Source: an uncultured bacterium (GTDB lineage: Bacteria > Actinomycetota > Coriobacteriia > Coriobacteriales > Coriobacteriaceae). Taken from it: a DNA stretch of 64,000 nucleotides. The position numbers and the translations under genes are program-made. Location: NCBI GenBank assembly GCA_905214425.1, contig CAJMLY010000004.1, positions 62,001-126,000 on the forward strand. Direction: 5' to 3'. Below are positions 31,658 to 38,821 of the stretch, piece by piece. The notes under the pieces were generated by a model that saw nothing but the letters and a program-made list of their open reading frames with translations, made no database searches and had not been told where the DNA came from. Positions within the stretch are counted from its first letter, which is position 1, and each line of letters starts with the position of its first letter.

Positions 31658-32624
31658 ACTTACCGTTCCCGAGGGAGTTGATCCCTCGCGTGTTTTGGGC
31701 GCCGGCGACGGCGTCCTTCGTGCGCTCGAGAGCTTGGTTCGCGCTCACGTGGTCGCCCGTGGCGATAGGATCTCCGTGAGCGGCGACCCGGACGAGGTCG
31801 AGCTCGTGGCTCGCTTTTTCGAACATGCTTTTCGCGAGGCGGCCGCCGGGCGCACGCTGTCTGCCGACGATGTCTCGCGTTGCCTGGCCGTCTTGCGCGA
31901 CGGCGAGCATGAGGCCACATCGCTTCGCGATGACGTGCTGCTTTCATACCGCGGTCGTGTCATTCGTCCCAAGACGCTTGGGCAAAAGCGCTATGTGGAT
32001 GCCATTCGCTCGCATACCATCACCTTTGGCTTGGGTCCTGCCGGTACCGGTAAGACCTATCTGGCCATGGCGCTCGCCGTTGCCGCGCTCAAGCGCCATG
32101 AGGTGGGCCGTTTGATCTTGACGCGTCCGGTTGTCGAAGCAGGGGAGAACCTGGGCTTTTTGCCCGGCACCCTCGAGGAAAAGATCGATCCGTACATGCG
32201 CCCGCTCTACGATGCCCTTTTTGACATGATGGATCGTGAGCGCACCGATGAGCTTATGGAGCGCGGCGTGATCGAGATCGCCCCGCTCGCCTACATGCGC
32301 GGTCGTACGCTGAGCGATGCTTTCGTGGTGCTCGACGAGGCGCAAAATACCACGCCCGAGCAGATGAAGATGTTTCTGACGCGCCTGGGTTTTAACTCCA
32401 AGTTCGTGATTACCGGCGACCTCAGCCAGCGCGACCTGGTGGGTCGTCGTGGTGGCTTGGCGGATGTCGAGAAGATTTTGGGCCGTGTCGACGATGTGGC
32501 ATTTTCTCACCTCGAGCGTGCCGACGTGGTGCGTCATGCCCTGGTGGGTCGTATCGTCGAGGCATACGATGCTTATGATGACGTGCGTGAGCAGCGCTCG
32601 CGCGACCGAAAGGAGTCCCGTTGA
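31638..32624 (+). CDS. phoH: PhoH-family ATPase
   Basis: A 328-residue P-loop ATPase, often next to ybeY and thought to act in RNA metabolism. An N-terminal alpha/beta (KH-like) part is followed by GLGPAGTGKTYLAMALAV (Walker A, about 135), RPVVEAGENLGFLPG, VVLDEAQNTTPEQMKMFLTR (Walker B) and FVITGDLSQRDL. ATG 31638 has AGGGAGG upstream and overlaps the mtaB end by 20 bases. It is cotranscribed with ybeY, dgkA-like, era and recO. Confidence 0.93.
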   Translation: MEASKIRLTVPEGVDPSRVLGAGDGVLRALESLVRAHVVARGDRISVSGDPDEVELVARFFEHAFREAAAGRTLSADDVSRCLAVLRDGEHEATSLRDDVLLSYRGRVIRPKTLGQKRYVDAIRSHTITFGLGPAGTGKTYLAMALAVAALKRHEVGRLILTRPVVEAGENLGFLPGTLEEKIDPYMRPLYDALFDMMDRERTDELMERGVIEIAPLAYMRGRTLSDAFVVLDEAQNTTPEQMKMFLTRLGFNSKFVITGDLSQRDLVGRRGGLADVEKILGRVDDVAFSHLERADVVRHALVGRIVEAYDAYDDVREQRSRDRKESR

Positions 32625-33130
32625 GTGTATTGATCAGCAACGATGCCGAGCTCGATACGCTGCTCGACGCGCAGGAAGTGGAGCACATCTGCGAGGTTGT
32701 GCTTGCCGCCGAGGGCGTTGAACGTGAAGTCGAGATTTCCCTTTCGTATGTCGACGAGGACGAGATGCACGAGCTCAACCACGAGTGGCGTGGCATCGAC
32801 CGCACCACCGATGTGCTCTCGTTTGAATGCGACTCGGCCTTTGACGAGGATATTCCCGCCGACGAGACGCTCGAGCTCGGCGATATCATCTTGGCCCCGC
32901 AGGTCATTGCCCGTCAGGCCCCCGGCTTTGGCAATAGCCCTGCCGACGAGTGCCGCCTGATGCTCGTACACGGCATGCTGCACCTGCTGGGGTATGACCA
33001 TATCGAGGACGACGAGGCCGAGGTCATGGAGGCCCGCGAGGACGCTATCCTGCGCGATCTGGCGCTCGAGCGCGGCGAGGACCCCAAACTCGTTCACGTC
33101 GGCCCCATCACCAATCATGCCCACGACTAG
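32621..33130 (+). CDS. ybeY: Endoribonuclease YbeY
   Basis: Zinc endoribonuclease of 16S rRNA maturation and ribosome quality control. The 169 residues carry the metal motif HGMLHLLGYDH near residue 117 and TTDVLSFE. It starts at TTG 32621, overlapping the phoH stop by four bases, with GAAAGGAG just upstream. Confidence 0.93.
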   Translation: MSVLISNDAELDTLLDAQEVEHICEVVLAAEGVEREVEISLSYVDEDEMHELNHEWRGIDRTTDVLSFECDSAFDEDIPADETLELGDIILAPQVIARQAPGFGNSPADECRLMLVHGMLHLLGYDHIEDDEAEVMEAREDAILRDLALERGEDPKLVHVGPITNHAHD

Positions 33131-33139
33131 GAGCCGCTT

Positions 33140-33517
33140 ATGATTCCCGGATCGAACAAGGACCATCCGTCCTTTTTAAAGTCGTTCTCCTACGCCATGG
33201 AGGGCTTCGTCACCGCCGTCAAGACCGAGCGCAACATTAAGGTTATGCTCGCAGCGGGCGTGTGCACCATCATTGCCGGCTGCATCGTGGGGCTCGACAT
33301 TGCCGAGTGGGCCACGATTATCATCTGCTGCGGCCTGGTGATTCACGGCGAGCTGTGCAATACCGCCATGGAGGCCATTGTCGATCTGGCGACCCAGGAG
33401 CTCCATCCGCTGGCAAAACGCGCCAAGGACATCGCCGCCGCCTCGGTATACGTACTTTCAATCACCGCCGCGATTGTGGGCTTGCTTGTTTTTGCCCACG
33501 CGCTCGGCTTTATTTAG
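33140..33517 (+). CDS. dgkA: Diacylglycerol kinase/undecaprenol kinase-like membrane protein
   Basis: A 125-residue membrane kinase with three helices and the signature GELCNTAMEAIVDL followed by HPLAKRAKDIAAASV. In Gram-positive relatives this small DgkA phosphorylates undecaprenol and so recycles the cell-wall carrier lipid. ATG 33140 follows AGGAG. Placement between ybeY and era is conserved. Confidence 0.9.
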   Translation: MIPGSNKDHPSFLKSFSYAMEGFVTAVKTERNIKVMLAAGVCTIIAGCIVGLDIAEWATIIICCGLVIHGELCNTAMEAIVDLATQELHPLAKRAKDIAAASVYVLSITAAIVGLLVFAHALGFI

Positions 33518-33529
33518 AAAGGGATTCCC

Positions 33530-34606
33530 ATGTCCGACAATATGCAGCCTATCGATGAAATTTTGGACGACGAGTCCCTGGAAGCGGTGGATGCCGAGGC
33601 GACCGAGGACATCGAGGACGTCGAAGTTTTCGACCCGTTTGAGGGCATGAGCGACGAGGAACTCGACGCCCTGTGCGACGAGGATGATGCCTCCATGGGC
33701 TTTGGCGACGTTGAGCCCGGTTTCCGCAGTGGCTTCGTGGCCTTGGTCGGCCGCCCCAACGCCGGTAAGTCAACGCTGCTCAACGCCTGCTATGGCAAAA
33801 AGGTCGCCATCACCTCGCCGGTGGCCCAGACGACCCGCCGTCGCATGCGCGCCGTCGTCAACCGCCCCGGCTACCAGCTGGTCTTTGTCGATACCCCGGG
33901 TATCCACAAGCCCAAGGACGGTCTAGGGTCCGAGCTCAACAAGAGCGCGCTGTTCGAGCTGAACGATGTCGATGTTGTCGCGTTTTTGATTGATGCCACT
34001 AAACCGATCGGCAGGGGAGACGCCTGGGTTGCCGAGCGTGTCAAGAATGCCCGTTCCAAGAAGGTCCTGGTGCTCACCAAGGCCGATGAAGCCGACCCCG
34101 CACAGGTCATGGAGCAGCTTAAGGCCGCCCACGAGCTTATGGAATATGACGACGAGATCGTGACGTCGTCGGTCAAGAACTTTAACGTCGATGCCTTCAT
34201 CGAGACCGTTGCGCACTTTTTGCCCGAGGGTCCGCGTTGGTTCCCCGAGGACATGGGTACCGACGCTTCCGATGAGACGCTCGTTGCCGAGTTTGTGCGC
34301 GAGAAGGTCTTGCGCCGCACCCGTGATGAGATCCCGCACTCCGTGGGCGTGATTTGCGATGCGCTTGAGCAGACCAAGAAGGTGCTGCGCGTGCACGCCA
34401 CCATTTACGTCGAGCGCGAGGGCCAAAAGGGCATCATCATCGGCAAGGGCGGCGAGATGATCAAACATATCGGCATCGACGCCCGTCGCGACCTTGAGCG
34501 CATCTTTGGCACCCAGGTCTTTTTGGAGCTGGACGTGAAGGTCAAGGCCGGCTGGCGTGACGACGAGGCCCAGATTCGCCGCTTTGGCTATAACGCCGAG
34601 GATTAA
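33530..34606 (+). CDS. era: GTPase Era, with acidic N-terminal extension
   Basis: 16S rRNA-binding GTPase of small-subunit assembly. Of 358 residues, about the first 60 are a very acidic extension (DEILDDESLEAVDAEATEDI and on) not found in typical ~300-residue Era. Then come GRPNAGKSTLLN, the switch region SPVAQTTRRRMR, DTPGIHKPKDGLG, LTKADE, and a C-terminal KH domain (IIIGKGGEMIKHIGIDAR). AAAGGGA precedes the ATG, and no internal SD suggests a shorter start. Confidence 0.94.
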   Translation: MSDNMQPIDEILDDESLEAVDAEATEDIEDVEVFDPFEGMSDEELDALCDEDDASMGFGDVEPGFRSGFVALVGRPNAGKSTLLNACYGKKVAITSPVAQTTRRRMRAVVNRPGYQLVFVDTPGIHKPKDGLGSELNKSALFELNDVDVVAFLIDATKPIGRGDAWVAERVKNARSKKVLVLTKADEADPAQVMEQLKAAHELMEYDDEIVTSSVKNFNVDAFIETVAHFLPEGPRWFPEDMGTDASDETLVAEFVREKVLRRTRDEIPHSVGVICDALEQTKKVLRVHATIYVEREGQKGIIIGKGGEMIKHIGIDARRDLERIFGTQVFLELDVKVKAGWRDDEAQIRRFGYNAED

Positions 34607-34618
34607 GCCCCGGCGTTT

Positions 34619-35368
34619 ATGGCAGGCTCCCGGACATATCGCACGAAGGTGCTCGTGCTCGATAAGACTAAGCTCAAAGAGACTGACCTGATCTTGACGA
34701 TGCTTGACGAGCGGGGCCGGCAGGTGCGTGCCGTGGCAAAGGGTGCGCGTAAGCCCGGCGGGCGGTTGGCGGCGCGCTGCGAGCTGTTCTGTACCGTCGA
34801 CATGTTGCTCGCACATGGACGCTCGCTCGACGTGGTTTCTCAGGCCGAGCTTATGGAAGCGCCGCTCGGCGCCGCGCCCGATTACGAGATGACATGCGCC
34901 GCAAGCGCGATCGCCGAGGTCGCGCGCGTGTGCTCGTTCGAGGACGCCGAGGACCCGTTTACCTTTGCCATCACGCAGCGAGCGCTTGCCCTGGTGGGCA
35001 GCGGGCTCGACGCGGCGCATTTGGATCTACTTGTGGCGGCATATGTCTTTAAGCTGCTGTCGCACGTTGGCTATCGACCCGATTTTTCGGCCTGCGTGCT
35101 GTGCGGAGACCCCATGCTGTCGTATTTTTCGCCCCAGGCCGGCGGTCTCATGTGCGGGTCGTGCGCGTCGAGCGTTCCGGGTGCCGAGCTGGTGTCGACC
35201 GGTGAGGTCGCATGGCTGCGCGCCCTCATGTCCATGACCTTCGATGCGCTCATGGCCGAGAGGGTCGACCCCCATACCGCTGCCTTTTTGCTGGGGCTTT
35301 CGCACGTGTGGGCTGCGACGCACACCGATCAACGTCTCCGTGCGATGGAATTCATGTTGGGTCGGTGA
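34619..35368 (+). CDS. recO: DNA repair protein RecO
   Basis: Recombination mediator that loads RecA with RecR. The 249 residues have an N-terminal OB fold (YRTKVLVLDKTKLKETDLIL, GRQVRAVAKGARKPGG) and a C-terminal helical domain with a zinc-type C-x2-C...C-x2-C (CVLCGDP, CGSCAS). It starts 12 bases after era with a weak SD. The era-recO order is common in Gram-positive bacteria. Confidence 0.92.
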   Translation: MAGSRTYRTKVLVLDKTKLKETDLILTMLDERGRQVRAVAKGARKPGGRLAARCELFCTVDMLLAHGRSLDVVSQAELMEAPLGAAPDYEMTCAASAIAEVARVCSFEDAEDPFTFAITQRALALVGSGLDAAHLDLLVAAYVFKLLSHVGYRPDFSACVLCGDPMLSYFSPQAGGLMCGSCASSVPGAELVSTGEVAWLRALMSMTFDALMAERVDPHTAAFLLGLSHVWAATHTDQRLRAMEFMLGR

Positions 35369-35470
35369 TGATGCGCAAGCGCGGGCTGCTTGTGGTAACA
35401 TACCGACCTGTTAGTACCTCGACCTTGGATGCTCGCTCCACCGGCGGCTTCCCAGTCCGAGGCGAATAGC

Positions 35471-35486
35471 GTCGCCCGCGGGCGAC
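35471..35486 (+). promoter_or_regulatory. Perfect 16-bp palindrome in the rpsO leader
   Basis: GTCGCCCGCGGGCGAC lies 20 bases before the rpsO ATG. It may be an autoregulatory S15 target or a simple hairpin. Confidence 0.4.
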
Positions 35487-35506
35487 AAGAAACGAAAGGT
35501 GAAACA

Positions 35507-35785
35507 ATGACTGTTTCCAAAGAGCGCAAGGCGGAGCTGACTGCCCAGTTCGGTAACACCCCGGTCGACACCGGCAACCCCAAGGTTCAGGTCGCCATCC
35601 TGACCGAGCGCATCAAGGAGCTGACCGAGCACATGAAGTCCCACCAGAAGGACTTCCACACCCGTCGTGGCCTGCTCATGCTCGTCGGCCGTCGTCGTCG
35701 TCTTCTCTCCTACATCAAGAAGAACGACATCGTCGAGTACCGTGAGCTCATCAAGGCTCTGGGCATCCGCGACAACATCCAGTAG
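35507..35785 (+). CDS. rpsO: 30S ribosomal protein S15 (uS15)
   Basis: A 92-residue 16S rRNA-binding protein. GNPKVQVAILTERIKELTEH, HTRRGLLMLVGRRRRLLSY and the C-terminal YRELIKALGIR are diagnostic. GAAAGGTG precedes the ATG. It is followed by a terminator and then pnp, the classic rpsO-pnp order. Confidence 0.96.
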   Translation: MTVSKERKAELTAQFGNTPVDTGNPKVQVAILTERIKELTEHMKSHQKDFHTRRGLLMLVGRRRRLLSYIKKNDIVEYRELIKALGIRDNIQ

Positions 35786-35799
35786 GATTTGTACATGCT

Positions 35800-35831
35800 A
35801 AGAGCGTCCTGCGCAGCGGGGCGCTCTTTTT
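35800..35831 (+). terminator. rpsO terminator
   Basis: AGAGCG pairs with CGCTCT around a GC-rich inner part, followed by T5. It probably allows partial readthrough into pnp. Confidence 0.8.
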
Positions 35832-35848
35832 GTGTAAGGGCGTGAACA

Positions 35849-35934
35849 ATCACGCTCTGAAGCGTGGCGGGGGCAGGGGGCCCGCGTCACATGAGAAGCC
35901 CGCAGGCAAGGGGCCTGTGGGGTAAAGGAGAACA
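35849..35934 (+). promoter_or_regulatory. pnp leader with hairpins
   Basis: CACGCT/AGCGTG (35851-35866) forms a small hairpin and more G/C-rich pairing follows before the SD AAAGGAG. In other bacteria such leaders are RNase III/PNPase autoregulation sites; this is suggestive only. Confidence 0.35.
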
Positions 35935-38181
35935 ATGACACTCGTATCCAAGACCTTTGAGCTGTACGGCAAGACCTACACCTTTGAGTCCGGCGAGCTT
36001 GCCAAGCAGGCCACCGGCGCCTGTCTGGTCAAGCAGGGCGACACCACGATGCTCGACACCGTGGTCGTCTCCAAGGAGCGTAAGAACTACGACTTCTTTC
36101 CGCTGACCGTCGACTTCAACGAGAAGATGTACGCCGCCGGCCGCATCCCGGGTGGCTACCTCAAGCGTGAGGGCCGTCCCAGCGAGAAGGCCACGCTCAC
36201 GGCCCGTATGATCGACCGCCCGATTCGTCCGAGCTTCCCGGACGGCTTCCGCAACGAGGTGCACATCGTCGCCACCTCGCTCGTCGCCGACCAGGTCAAC
36301 CCCTTTGACGTCATCAACGTCATGGGTGCCTCCCTGGCCATGACGCTCGGCGGCGTGCCCTTCGAGGGCCCGCTTGCCTGCGTGCGCATCGGCCGCAACG
36401 TGGAGACCGGCGAGTTTATCGTCAACCCCACCTACGAGGAGCGCGAGAACTCCGACCTGGACCTGGAGCTGGGCGGCTCTGCCGACTTCATCTCGATGGT
36501 CGAGGCCGGCGCCGAGGAGATCTCCGAGGACGACATGCTCGCCGCCATGAAGTTTGGCCAGGAGGCCCTTGCTGCCTTCTGCCAGGCTCAGGACGAGTTT
36601 GTCGCCGAGTGGGAGCAGGTCAACGGCGCCATCGTCAAGAAGGAGTACCCGCTCGACCAGCCCGTCGAGGAGGTCCAGGAGCGCATCTTCGCCCACTACG
36701 ACGAGATGGCAGCCGCCCTTCGCGACGCCGACAAGCTCTCCCGTATCGGCAAGGTCGAGGCTCTGAAGGAGTCCATCCGTGCCGAGTTCACCGAGGAGGA
36801 GCAGTCCGCTTGGGAGCGCGAGATTCCCGTGGCGCTCAAGAAGCTCGAGAAGAAGGCTATGCGCACCATGGTCGTCGAGACCGGCGAGCGCGTCGACGGC
36901 CGTGCCGCCGATGAGATTCGCCCCATCATGGTGAAGGATAACTACCTGCCGCTCGTTCACGGCTCCGGTCTGTTCCAGCGTGGCCAGACTCAGGTGCTTT
37001 CCGTCCTGTCGCTCGGTATGCTCAACGAGGGCCAGCGTCTGGATACCATCGAGCCCACCGAGGGCAAGCGCTACATGCACCACTACAACTTCCCGCCGTT
37101 CTGCACCGGCGAGACCGGCCGCATGGGCAGCCCCAAGCGCCGCGAGATCGGCCACGGCAACCTGGCCGAGCGCGCTCTGCTTCCGGTGCTCCCCGACGAG
37201 AACGAGTTCCCCTACGCCATCCGCGTCGTCTCCGAGGTCATGGAGTCCAACGGCTCCTCTTCGATGGCTTCGACCTGCGGCTCCACGCTCGCCCTTATGG
37301 ACGGCGGCGTGCCCATTAAGCGCCCGGTCTCCGGTATCGCCATGGGCCTGATCCAGGAGGAGGGCAAGACCGTGGTCCTGTCCGACATCCAGGGTCTCGA
37401 GGACTTCCTGGGCGACATGGACTTTAAGGTCACCGGCACCACCGAGGGCATTACCGCCCTGCAGATGGACAACAAGGCCACCGGCCTCACCTTCGACATT
37501 CTGGCCCGCGCCCTGCAGCAGGCCAAGGAGGGTCGTGCGTACATCCTGCAGAAGATGCTCGATGTGATCCCTGAGCCGCGCCACACCACGCGCAGCACCG
37601 CTCCGCGCATCGTCTCCATCCAGGTTCCGACCGATAAGATCCGCGACGTCATCGGTTCCGGCGGTAAGGTCATCCGCGGCATCCAGGACGAGACCGGCGC
37701 TTCGGTCGACATCCAGGAGGACGGCACCGTCTTTGTCGGCGGCACCGGCGAGTCCGTCGACCAGGCTGTCGAGCGCATCAAGCTCATCATCAAGGTTCCC
37801 GAGCCGGGCGAGGAGTACACCGGTCGCGTTGTCTCCATCCAGCCCTTCGGTGCCTTCGTGAACCTTCTGCCCGGTAAGGACGGTCTGCTCCACATCTCCC
37901 GCGTCGCCAAGGGCCGCGTGGAGAAGGTCGAGGACGTCCTCAACGTGGGCGACGAGGTCAAGGTCGTCGTCATCGAGGTCGACGACCGTGGCAAGATCTC
38001 GCTCGATCGTCTCGACAAGCCTGAGGCCCCGGCTCGCGCCGAGGGTGCCTCCGAGGGCGACGGCGAGCACTTCCAGCGTCGTGAGCGTCCGCGTCGCGAG
38101 CGCTCCGAGCGCAGCGACCGTCCGCGCCGTCCCGGCGACAACGGAGGCCGCAAGCCCCGCCGCCACCACGACGCCGAGTAA
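35935..38181 (+). CDS. pnp: Polyribonucleotide nucleotidyltransferase (PNPase)
   Basis: 3'-to-5' phosphorolytic exoribonuclease. The 748 residues have two RNase PH-like domains (about 10-140 and 320-460, with GRVDGRA-like ERVDGRAADEIRPI and the active-site FPPFCTGETGRMGSPKRREIGHG segment), a KH domain (KIRDVIGSGGKVIRGI, about 565), an S1 domain (GEEYTGRVVSIQPFGAFVNL, about 622) and a basic Arg/Ser/Glu-rich tail. Strong SD. The C-terminal tail is longer and more charged than in E. coli. Confidence 0.97.
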   Translation: MTLVSKTFELYGKTYTFESGELAKQATGACLVKQGDTTMLDTVVVSKERKNYDFFPLTVDFNEKMYAAGRIPGGYLKREGRPSEKATLTARMIDRPIRPSFPDGFRNEVHIVATSLVADQVNPFDVINVMGASLAMTLGGVPFEGPLACVRIGRNVETGEFIVNPTYEERENSDLDLELGGSADFISMVEAGAEEISEDDMLAAMKFGQEALAAFCQAQDEFVAEWEQVNGAIVKKEYPLDQPVEEVQERIFAHYDEMAAALRDADKLSRIGKVEALKESIRAEFTEEEQSAWEREIPVALKKLEKKAMRTMVVETGERVDGRAADEIRPIMVKDNYLPLVHGSGLFQRGQTQVLSVLSLGMLNEGQRLDTIEPTEGKRYMHHYNFPPFCTGETGRMGSPKRREIGHGNLAERALLPVLPDENEFPYAIRVVSEVMESNGSSSMASTCGSTLALMDGGVPIKRPVSGIAMGLIQEEGKTVVLSDIQGLEDFLGDMDFKVTGTTEGITALQMDNKATGLTFDILARALQQAKEGRAYILQKMLDVIPEPRHTTRSTAPRIVSIQVPTDKIRDVIGSGGKVIRGIQDETGASVDIQEDGTVFVGGTGESVDQAVERIKLIIKVPEPGEEYTGRVVSIQPFGAFVNLLPGKDGLLHISRVAKGRVEKVEDVLNVGDEVKVVVIEVDDRGKISLDRLDKPEAPARAEGASEGDGEHFQRRERPRRERSERSDRPRRPGDNGGRKPRRHHDAE

Positions 38182-38204
38182 CAGCCGTACATAACCAGCA
38201 CCGC

Positions 38205-38236
38205 AAGGGCGACTCCGGACAGGGGTCGCCCTTTTG
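38205..38236 (+). terminator. pnp terminator
   Basis: AAGGGCGACTCC pairs with GGGGTCGCCCTT (38205-38216 with 38222-38233), followed by T4. Its right arm runs into fold-back element A1. Confidence 0.85.
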
Positions 38237-38374
38237 CTTGCGCCCGGGAGGGCCGCATATGAAGTTTCCTGCTCTACAGTCCTGCGCAAGACGGAAAGCA
38301 CATTAAGTGCTTTCCTTTGCGTGCGGAACTCGCGATAAACTTCATATGCGGCCCTCCCGGGCGCAAGCAAAAGG
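38230..38374 (+). repeat. Fold-back element A1: 38-bp perfect arms around a 69-base core
   Basis: Bases 38230-38267 are an exact reverse complement of 38337-38374. The 69-base core (38268-38336) starts CCTGCTCTACAGTCCTG and ends GTGCGGAACTCGCGAT. It contains a hairpin GGAAAGCAC (38293-38301)/GTGCTTTCC (38307-38315) with loop ATTAA, extended below by CGCAA/TTGCG. The core is shared with element A2 in inverted orientation, but the outer arms are not. I see no open reading frame worth calling. Confidence 0.9.
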
Positions 38375-38500
38375 ACTGGTTAGTGCCGCTCGCTATTTAG
38401 TTAGACAGTCTATTCAGTAGTCAGATTTCAGATCTGTAGATAGCCGCAGCAGCATCTTCCCAGATAAAACCGACCAAAATAAACCTGTCCCTTTTTGGCA
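38375..38500. other. Spacer between fold-back elements A1 and A2
   Basis: These 126 A/T-richer bases have no gene. A 7-bp hairpin AAACCTG/CAGGTTT (38481-38487 with 38499-38505) borders and slightly overlaps A2. Confidence 0.6.
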
Positions 38501-38633
38501 GGTTTCCCGTGGGGCGGGCACTGATGAAGTTTATCGCGAGTTCCGCACGAACAGGAGGCCACTTAATGTGGCCTCCGTCGTGAGCAGGACTGTAGAGCAG
38601 GAAACTTCATCAGTGCCCGCCCCACGGGAAACC
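38501..38633 (-). repeat. Fold-back element A2: 32-bp perfect arms around a 69-base core
   Basis: Bases 38501-38532 are an exact reverse complement of 38602-38633. The 69-base core (38533-38601), read on the minus strand, has the same ends as A1 (CCTGCTCTACAGTCCTG, GTGCGGAACTCGCGAT). Its inner hairpin is GGAGGCCAC/GTGGCCTCC instead of GGAAAGCAC/GTGCTTTCC, so both sides changed together. Only the innermost nine bases of the arms (ATGAAGTTT) match A1. A hairpin AAACCGG/CCGGTTT (38629-38651) borders the right side. Confidence 0.9.
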
Positions 38634-38821
38634 GGCGGGATAGACCGGTTTGGATGGGGCTTTGATGCATGGGTGGTCTGTTGGTGGGCAAATGGGTATC
38701 ATACTGTGGTTATTGCATCGACTCTGCGATGCATGTTTGTACGTTCCCGGCGGTCGGTTTGCCAGAAGCGCCCCGTCGGTTGTTCCAGACCCGTTTCGAA
38801 GAAAGGAAACCACACTAACCT
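38634..38821 (+). promoter_or_regulatory. rnj upstream region with candidate promoter
   Basis: TTGGTG (38681-38686), a 16-base spacer and TACTGT (38703-38708) form a possible promoter. GCATCG/CGATGC (38716-38733) is a small hairpin in the leader. The purine-rich AAAGGA lies about 14 bases before the rnj ATG, further than usual. Confidence 0.4.

Noticed and set aside
35887..38370. An 827-codon minus-strand open frame over pnp, partly entering element A1
   Set aside because: It is an antisense shadow of pnp; the part in the repeat is only open by chance.
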